DNA of 64,000 nucleotides from Leptasterias polaris (lineage: Eukaryota; Echinodermata; Asteroidea; Forcipulatida; Asteriidae). The stretch lies in assembly GCA_037783415.1 (NCBI GenBank), contig JAZGTN010000009.1, positions 10,354,001 to 10,418,000 of the forward strand, read 5' to 3'. Both the position numbers and the translations under genes were made by a program. Under the pieces are notes generated by a model, which saw nothing but the letters and a program-made list of their open reading frames with translations, was not told the origin of the DNA and made no database searches. Each line of letters starts with the position of its first letter. Positions within the stretch are counted from its first letter, which is position 1. Below, piece after piece: positions 56,810 through 64,000 of this stretch.

Positions 56810-58580
56810 TACATTTACAATATACACACATCAAGTGTCCTTACATGTACAATGTAGTACAAGTGCACTACATGTGTATGTGCTTTTAATACTACAAACA
56901 CAACACACATTCCATGCACCATGCACAATCCATGCAGTTGAATGGTTTCAAATCATGGTTGGCCAACCTCCATGTAAAAAAAAAAAGTGTTACCAAGAAC
57001 AGGAAGGTCAATTGATTCAATAATCAATTGATGTCTTAAACAACCTATGGACTTCAGTTGAACTTGGAAGCCAACATTTCTACCTCCATGATCTGACTGA
57101 CTATGTGATGGTACCTGGGGTCGAATTACTGGCCCAGTGTTAAAACTACTGGACTTTGTCTGGCCTCTGGTGCAGTGGGTATTCAAAGCCCTACAGTGTA
57201 CATTTGATAAATTATCTGTACACAGTGTCTGTAGCCCTATACATATAAATAATGTAATTTATCAAATATTTTATGAAAACGTAATTGCACTTTTAGAAAT
57301 TACGACTTTGGCTTGTTGGGCTCCAGCTTAGGCTCCGTCTGCCTGCTTGAAGCCCCATGAGGCCAAATAATTATTTTTTTAAAATGTTAAGTGTCCCCGC
57401 TCGTTTCCTTTTTAGAGGCCGCCTCCTTTATATTTTTATTTATATATTTATTTTTTACGGGAAAAAAAGGATACATTTTAAAAGTATCTGACACATTAAT
57501 AAATAAGATCGTATTTTTAGACTTTAGCACACCGAAAAAAGCTGGCAACCATCTTGAAAAATAGCCCGGCCGGTTGTCTTGAAAAATAAGATCAGGTGGC
57601 CCTCCTCCTTCCTAAAAAAAAAAACGCTAAACAAGTTTTTATTGTTTGCCTAATAAAAGCGCATGTCTTTAAAATTACCGATTGAGGTTTAAGCTGGAGC
57701 TGGCGCCAAAGCTGTGGTTTCAAAAAGGCCAATAAACTTTGTCTGTTCACATTTCGTTTTATTTCATTTATTCTGGTTGTGAAGCCAAGGACTCTCAGAA
57801 AAAAGCAAACTTAGTCACTGTACTAGCCAAGAACCCCATTGAGAGAAGACAAGGAAGGAAGTTTAAGTTTTAGATGTGGGAAGAAAACATCAGAGAATTA
57901 TTCCAGGGAAAACCCACGCAGTCAGGTAGGGATTGAAAACCCAATCCACATAGTGCCCCCGGCGTGATTCAAACCGGGGTCCCAGAGGTGGGGAAAGATA
58001 CCTCTACACCAAGATACATGTCCCTCTACACCAACCTGAACACCAGACCACCCTGACCACGTGTACACACACTTTTACGCATGGTCGCAAACCATGCATT
58101 CACATTCAGCTAGGCATTTAGGGTTGCACCCCACTAAATATACTTCCCATAGCATACAGCGTATTATGCTAAATTCAAAAATATAATACAAAAAATACTT
58201 AGAAGTCTCACAGCTTTTTGCTGTAAAGGGGAAATTATCCAGGGGAGTCCCTGGGCCCGTCGAGTTATTCCCCCTCCAAATAAAAACACCCCTGCACCGG
58301 TGTAATTTTCCAAACGTCCGAGCATCAATCTTGAAAAATGTCCCTACACCTCTCGGCAAATAGGACCATTTTTTTTCAGGGCCTATGTCATCCAAAATAC
58401 CTCAAGTTGGAAGTCAACAGCCCCCAGGTCACAATTGGGCAAAATTTCTACACTGTATCCCTTTTATTGGGCTGTCAAATCTGTCTGATTAAGACAATCT
58501 GTGTTCTCCCGTTTGAGTGGGGTGCACTCTTAGCATATTTCTGCAATACATATAATCTACGTCATTAGGGCAATCTACAT
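56810..58580. other. Repeat-rich spacer, no gene
   Basis: 57895-57990 (AAAACCCACGCAGTCAGG, CCCCCGGCGTGATTCAAACC) resembles a repeat common in marine animals. The remainder is AT-rich and unassigned. Confidence 0.35.
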
Positions 58581-58581
58581 C

Positions 58582-58756
58582 ATAGACCTTATGCATTGAC
58601 ATCACCAAGCCGCCATCTTAGAGGTAAACTGATGATGAAACAATGGAAACGCACTGATTTGTACGCGCGGCGCACAGGACTGGCCAATGAACATCTTCCG
58701 TTTGACCTCTAGGCGAGGGCGCCCTACTCAAATGACGTCATGTGGATAAGGTCTAT
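58582..58756. mobile_element. MITE family F, second copy, opposite orientation
   Basis: ATAGACCTTATGCATTGAC to GGATAAGGTCTAT. The interior is the reverse complement of 8938-9112. Confidence 0.85.
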
Positions 58757-58916
58757 TGGGGCAATCTACATGTGCACAAGGCTGTACATACATTTGTATT
58801 CAAAGTTCTTGCCATAAAAACATATGTTCCATGCACAATTTATAGGCACAGGGTTATGGTTATTGGGTTATGGAAGCTAAACTGAACTGTACATACTACA
58901 GTGTATGAACCCAAAC

Positions 58917-60098
58917 CAGTGTTCTCCACACACGTATTTTGGGAGGGCGGGCCGCCCTCCCAAAGTTTAAGGCCGCCCTGCCAAAGAATTGGCCGCCCTG
59001 CTAAAATAATTGGCCGCCCTGCCAAAAAAATGACAAACAGACTATTTTTAGCCTGCACTTAATACGATCAAACGAGTAGCCGACGAGCCAATCCCGACTT
59101 CTAAGCGGCAGCATTGGAATTGCGATTCGTTCATTTTAGTAGTATACAAACGTTAAAACACGATGCACACACAATCACATGGTTCTGACTGCTGAGTATC
59201 CACCGCTGCACGTGCATCGGCCCAACAACGTTCGGTCGGTTGTCCATGCATAGCGCATACACAACACACACGGTCCAAAGTCCAAGCTAACCAACATTCC
59301 GCACGCTGTGATTGGCCGTTGATTACCATATTCATAAGAGAGCTTGCTAGACTCCAACGCAGTACACGTTCACGAGCCGATAAAGAATTGCAACACAGTT
59401 TGCCGCACGCCTGCAGATTGGTACAATGTACAGCCTTGAAGGATATTCAAACATTGACAACTTTTGCCGATAGAGGGCGTTGCGGGGCAAAGTTCATTGA
59501 ATTTGTTCTCAATGTGCGTACCGCGCGTTGTTTACCGATCGTTGAATCTCGACGATTTTATTGAAAACTAAGTTCTAAACAACGGAACCTCTAATCACAA
59601 ATCCATGAAAATGGTTGTTGATGAAAAAGGTATTATTGAGGGCAGAAATTAGGGGATAAGATCGTCCAAAAAATGTTTTTTTGTAATAAAAAAAAAAAAA
59701 AATCCGTTTCGAAAATTGCACGTGTGTGGGCTATCCGATCACCACCAACGCATAGAAATCCAGCTTTCTAAAATCCAACACTGAGCGGCATATCCCTCTG
59801 ATGTTTTTGGCGCGGCGCACAAAGCAAAATGTATAACAAATTGTAGGTTTTGAATTAGTTTTACAACAAGGTTGTTTCGACAGAATGAAATGGATGTCAA
59901 TCATTCTCCTTATTATAGTGTCGGGGCCCAGGGGTTAATAAGATTATTTTTAAGAAAAGGATTATCTCGGGTGTTTTTTCCTTTCACGTGCGATGACGTC
60001 ATAAACCAACGGCGCCATTTTGATGACGTCATATCGACGGGCGCCATTTTGATTACGTCATGCCGCCCTCCCAAAGAAAAAGTCTGTGGAGAACACTG
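58917..60098. mobile_element. 1.18-kb TIR transposon, 6-bp target duplication
   Basis: The left end CAGTGTTCTCCACA and right end TGTGGAGAACACTG are perfect inverted repeats, with GGGAGGGCGG/CCGCCCTCCC just inside. CCAAAC flanks both sides (58911-58916, 60099-60104). GGCCGCCCTGCCAAA is repeated four times near the left end. No transposase frame is intact. hAT-like by its CAG start. Confidence 0.8.
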
Positions 60099-60139
60099 CC
60101 AAACCACACAGGTCATGTGAGCTACATGTTTACAATAAG

Positions 60140-60488
60140 AAGAATGTACAATGTATAAACATAATACTGTGTTACAAAGCAGTGAATGTACTGCTCATGT
60201 ACAATACAGTGGCATCACATGCCAGTACATGTGGGTGGCACATGACCAGATGGATGATGCATGTAATGTGCAGTCAAGTGTGTACCATAACAACATCAGG
60301 TCCCAGCTCCTCAAGAATGTACAATGTATAAACATAATACTGTGTTACAAAGCAGTGAATGTACTGCTCATGTACAATACAGTGGCATCACATGCCAGTA
60401 CATGTGGGTGGCACATGACCAGATGGATGATGCATGTAATGTGCAGTCAAGTGTGTACCATAACAACATCAGGTCCCAGCTCCTCAAG
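60140..60488 (+). repeat. Exact 173-bp tandem duplication
   Basis: AAGAATGTACAATGTATAAA starts at 60140 and 60313. By eye the two units are identical to CAGCTCCTCAAGAAT. Confidence 0.9.
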
Positions 60489-60600
60489 AATTATTTTCAG
60501 CATAATTATTTCTGCTTGGCAAAAACAAGCAGGATACCAGCTAAAGATTGTTTAATATATGACATGGTATTTGGCTGGCAATCTTATTATGTACATGCAT
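60489..60600 (+). mobile_element. MITE family G interior fragment
   Basis: AAGCAGGATACCAGCTAAAG and GTATTTGGCTGGCAATCTTA match the interior of family G without its ends. Confidence 0.5.
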
Positions 60601-60639
60601 GAATGTACATGTGTAGATGTATAGTCCATCATAGACAAG

Positions 60640-60860
60640 CACACTACATTTATAAACCATGCATTCTGAACTTGCTGCAGGCACTATTTGTACACAGCCC
60701 AATGGAAGACAACATGAAATATAATATTTTATGAATATTGCAATGTCTGAATGTTATCAACGTTTGATATGATGAAAGGGGGCACATCTCAAAACTTGTT
60801 CAGATGTTATTTTTCCAACTCTTGAATTTATGTGGAAATTATGATGTGAATTTACCAAAT
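60640..60860 (+). mobile_element. Repeat family E, diverged copy
   Basis: AGCCCAATGGAAGACAACAT, TGATGAAAGGGGGCACATCT and GAATTTATGTGGAAATTATG match the family. Confidence 0.6.
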
Positions 60861-60864
60861 ATCT

Positions 60865-62195
60865 AATCTTTGCTGTTGGTTGTGGTAACAAATTGCTTGC
60901 ACAATACTTGACCCAGATAAAAATTGACTGTCCTGTTTGTACCATTATTTTTGTTCAAGAAAAGCTGTTTCTTTTCTTATTTTTCTTATCTTCTATGCAT
61001 TTTATTTATGAAATCACCCATTATACATATTCTGTGATTCTGTTTATGTGTTGTTGCAAGATGATGCTTCTAAAATCACAGCAGGTACAATTGTATAGAA
61101 ATTCAGCGATAAATATAATGAATTATTATTTGACGGGCGGATAACCCATTCAAGTGACAATACGGTAACCACAGCAACATAAAGCCAAGTTCCGGAATTT
61201 TCATTTGAATCAAAACATGGTTGTACATGTACACCTCTGACTACAAACCATGACAATGGAGTATATATAACTGCGTGATTAGATGAGGCCATGTAAAAAT
61301 TTAAAATAGTCACTTGGCATCATTGTCTGGCTGTCAAAAGTACCCTCTGGACAATTTTTGTAAAACAATTGTTTAAAAAAAAGTTAATAAAAACAAAAAT
61401 TACCAAATTGCATTTTAAATTCACAATTTTAAAAACATTTTTTAAAAACACGAAAAAAGGGAAGATAAAGATTTCAATCAAATTTGTATCACAAAAGGTT
61501 AAAGGTGGGCATCAAAATTGGACTTGGAAATTCAAAGTTCGAAAATCAATGTACTCTTGGCGAGTGGGAAAAAAAAATATATATAAATATACTATGTACA
61601 GATATTGAACAGGAAATATGCTGAAGACGTACATTTTTGTTGTGACCTTACTTTACACGAAGTTAACACAAAAACATTTTTTTCTTCTTTCTTTTTTCTG
61701 CTGTAATTTAATCTTTCAAATACTGAAATAACTGCCAGATTTGTCCACATGACCTCTGATATTTCTTCCTGAAGTCAAAACAATACTAAGGTGCAATGAC
61801 GGAATTCCGCGATGCCGATTTTTAGTTTCATCCCAGTACATTCTATACTCACGGCAGCTGCTTCATGCAGTTAATTAAACAGTTACAATCATTCAAAACC
61901 GAGAAAAGAAAACTTACACTCTGAACATATGTGATCATAACACGCACCTCATGACCTTTTACAAATTCATTTATGCATCAGAGACTCAACAATGTAGTGT
62001 CACTAACACTAGAGGAGATTACAGGTATTCCTACGCATTTTGCTCCCAAACGGAAAAAATATGCCGTCACAACCGAGTCGTCCACTCTTCATTCATAAGA
62101 AATCATTCATAAGTTTGAATGTAACACACTGTGCTCCTCCGACATTTCAACGATAAATTGATGCCAATGGTATTACATGTAGTAACTTTAACTAA
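60865..62195. other. Spacer, no gene
   Basis: AT-rich with poly-A stretches near 61375-61450. No supported exon. Confidence 0.35.
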
Positions 62196-62197
62196 TC

Positions 62198-62684
62198 ATG
62201 GAAGTAGAGAGAAAAGAGGGACTGCGGAGACCCCAACGGGCAGATGTTCTAATACGTAGTGTCTGGTGCTCAACTACAAGGTACGGGCCCAGCATATCGC
62301 ATCTCGACTGTAAAATCAACCTCAGCGTCTGATATTCCCAGTGTTTTCGATTATAAATCATCTGCTTCCCTGGGTCCTAAGAGGCAGAAAGTGGAGGAAG
62401 ATCCCACTCTCGAGTTTCGACCCTCGTCAGTAGTCACCGTATCACCGTGGGCTATATATCACACTCATAATCCATCGCATTGGCATCAGATAATTCCGTT
62501 TCTACTAACCCAGGGGAAATGGAAAACATCGTCGTGGCATCTCCAGGATTGGCTTGGGATTAACAAGCGAGACAGAAGGAGAATACGGATCGCCAAATCA
62601 ACAATTCCTCTGCCTTTTTATTTTATTCATTTAACTGAAATTTATGTTTCTGTTTTCTTTTTAGATTTCTGCGTATCATTTTAA
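62198..62684 (+). CDS. Unassigned coding-like fragment
   Basis: An ATG at 62198 opens MEVERKEGLRRPQRADVLIR and closes after about 44 codons. An overlapping frame from 62259 reads through SASDIPSVFDYKSSASLGPK and RQKVEEDPTLEFRPSS to 62684. A third gives MENIVVASPGLAWD near 62517. Shifting coding-like text suggests a decayed gene or transposon ORF. I recognise no family. Confidence 0.2.
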
Positions 62685-62694
62685 AAGTTTTTAA

Positions 62695-63526
62695 CCCTTT
62701 AGTCACTGTTCCGCCCGAAACCGCCCAGCCATTTACTCACTGGACCGCCCAAAACCGCCCGAGATTAAACAACACTTTGTATCTTGGGTTTTACACATGC
62801 TAGCGGGTTGCAGGAAACAGCCGTCGAAAGAGCGTGATCTAAAGATTGCGCCAGTCTAAAAATATCCCGTGGTCACCATTGACAAAAACCAAGTAATCTC
62901 CTTCCAAAGGTTCAAAGGTCGGAAATCTAGCACGACGTGTCAATGCTTCTCTGTGTGTGTGCGTACCGTATCGTATGTACAATGCATTACGCGCACACAC
63001 GCACTATAATGTATACTACGAAAGCGACAATGTTTCGCTGGGCTTTCGCCATGTTTTTCACACATTATTGAAAGGAGTTTACATTGTAGAGGAAATTTAT
63101 TGTTATCCATAAGTAATATAGACAAGATTGTTCATTTCTAAAGGTATGTTTTGATATTATTTCAATCACTTTGTCAACATTTTGTTCTTGTTTGAAACGA
63201 TAGCAAAGTTGAAAAAGTTGTGTGCACAACTTTCCGTGAAACACTGACGCTAACGTAATGCAAACTAACAGTTGTCTATTTTCGTTGGTGTGTCAACATA
63301 TTTACAATCTGAAAGCTTCCATTCAGTAAAAGCAAATACATACATGTGTGAATCATTCGAAAGATAATTTTATCCTCTACAAAATAAACCAAACTTGTAA
63401 TACAAAAAAATAATTACAATGGAAGTTATGATACGACTTCCAGATAGTGCGTTAATTCGATGACTTTTCCCCGCCCTGCTCAGTGAGTAAATGACTTTGT
63501 TGAATTTGCTCGTAAGTGCTAAAGGG
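62695..63526. mobile_element. piggyBac-type non-autonomous element, TTAA-flanked
   Basis: TTAA (62691-62694), CCCTTTAGTCACT at the left, AGTGCTAAAGGG at the right, TTAA (63527-63530). Subterminal CATTTACTCACTG pairs with CAGTGAGTAAATG. The left end has three CCGCCC(G/A)AAACCGCCC-like blocks. No transposase. Confidence 0.82.
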
Positions 63527-63744
63527 TTAATAGATGTTAATTTTGCATCAGGGGTAAAGAATCTTGTTTTTACCCTTACACCGATGTGTTTTAAGCACTG
63601 TTATACTCAGTACTTTCCAGAGTTCTGTGCAAAAAAACCACAAAGTTATTTTAATTTAAAAGTAGGGTCCATACTTAAGAACTGACCCTTAAAAGAATTG
63701 TGTATTTTCTATCCGAAAGCTTACTTGTTATGCACATATCAATT

Positions 63745-64000
63745 GTAATCCCGGCCCTGGGGGACCCGGGTCTAGCGGGGACTTGGCCGGGGATGTAAAA
63801 ATGGCTTGGCGTCATAGTCCCTGCCATGCCCTGCTACTGCCCGGCCGGGGCGGGGCACTTGTTTTTGTACATCCCCCGCATGATCCCGGCCCAGGCATGC
63901 GGGGCATTTATAACAACCCCCGCACGATCCCGGCCCCGGCCCCCATGCAGGGCATTTTGTCACACACTCCACGATCCGCTATTGTCCCGGTAGGGCGGGG
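63745..64000. repeat. GC-rich repeat, CCCCGCATGATCCCGGCCC units
   Basis: CCCCGCA(T/C)GATCCCGGCCC followed by GGGGCATTT recurs at about 63875 and 63920, with related GGCCGGGG text before. It runs off the window. Confidence 0.6.

Noticed and set aside
60151..60602. Two overlapping ORFs sharing the same sequence
   Set aside because: They arise from the 173-bp tandem duplication and have no domain.
56128..64000. GSK3 first coding exon
   Set aside because: I searched the minus strand for the short conserved N-terminal peptide with a phase-1 donor and found no acceptable match. It is probably outside the window.

Overview
The window is nuclear DNA from an animal with introns, short conserved exons, and gene-poor AT-rich spacers packed with small inverted-repeat transposons (MITEs) and tRNA-derived SINEs. 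The mix of a complete mitochondrial ribosomal protein gene, a GSK3 kinase gene and these MITE families points to an echinoderm. A sea star is most likely, but that rests on recall of similar repeats and was not checked by any search.

Three genes can be supported from spliced reading frames. (1) A four-exon plus-strand gene (3367-7578) encodes a 560-residue protein. It has a DRE-TIM metallolyase (HMG-CoA-lyase-like) barrel, a C-terminal EF-hand and an N-terminal myristoylation-type motif. (2) A seven-exon plus-strand gene (19995-26781) encodes mitochondrial ribosomal protein mL37 (MRPL37), 432 residues. (3) A minus-strand gene (56127 down to 42934) carries eight coding exons of glycogen synthase kinase 3. 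The N-terminal exon was not found and is probably beyond the right edge. All splice sites listed are GT-AG and phases match throughout. The three genes share no evident pathway.

Region by region: 1-2955 holds nested TTAA-flanked MITEs and a 326-bp tandem array built from pieces of two of them. 3.4-7.6 kb is the metallolyase/EF-hand gene. 7.6-11.1 kb is repeat-rich spacer. 11.1-18.6 kb is a tandem duplication of a roughly 1.3-kb segment whose two copies were each hit by different DNA transposons, with target-site duplications that can be read against the other copy. 19.0-19.8 kb is a palindromic element ending just before the MRPL37 start. 20-26.8 kb is MRPL37. 27-42.9 kb has no convincing host gene and holds two 5'-truncated LINE tails, SINEs, MITEs and minisatellites. 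43-56.1 kb is GSK3, with a minisatellite that repeats one of its own 5' splice sites. 56.2-64 kb is repeats, including an element with 6-bp target duplications, a perfect 173-bp tandem duplication and a piggyBac-type TTAA element.

The strongest candidates for something new are the lyase/EF-hand fusion, the splice-donor minisatellite in GSK3, and the datable pile of transposon insertions between 11 and 19 kb.
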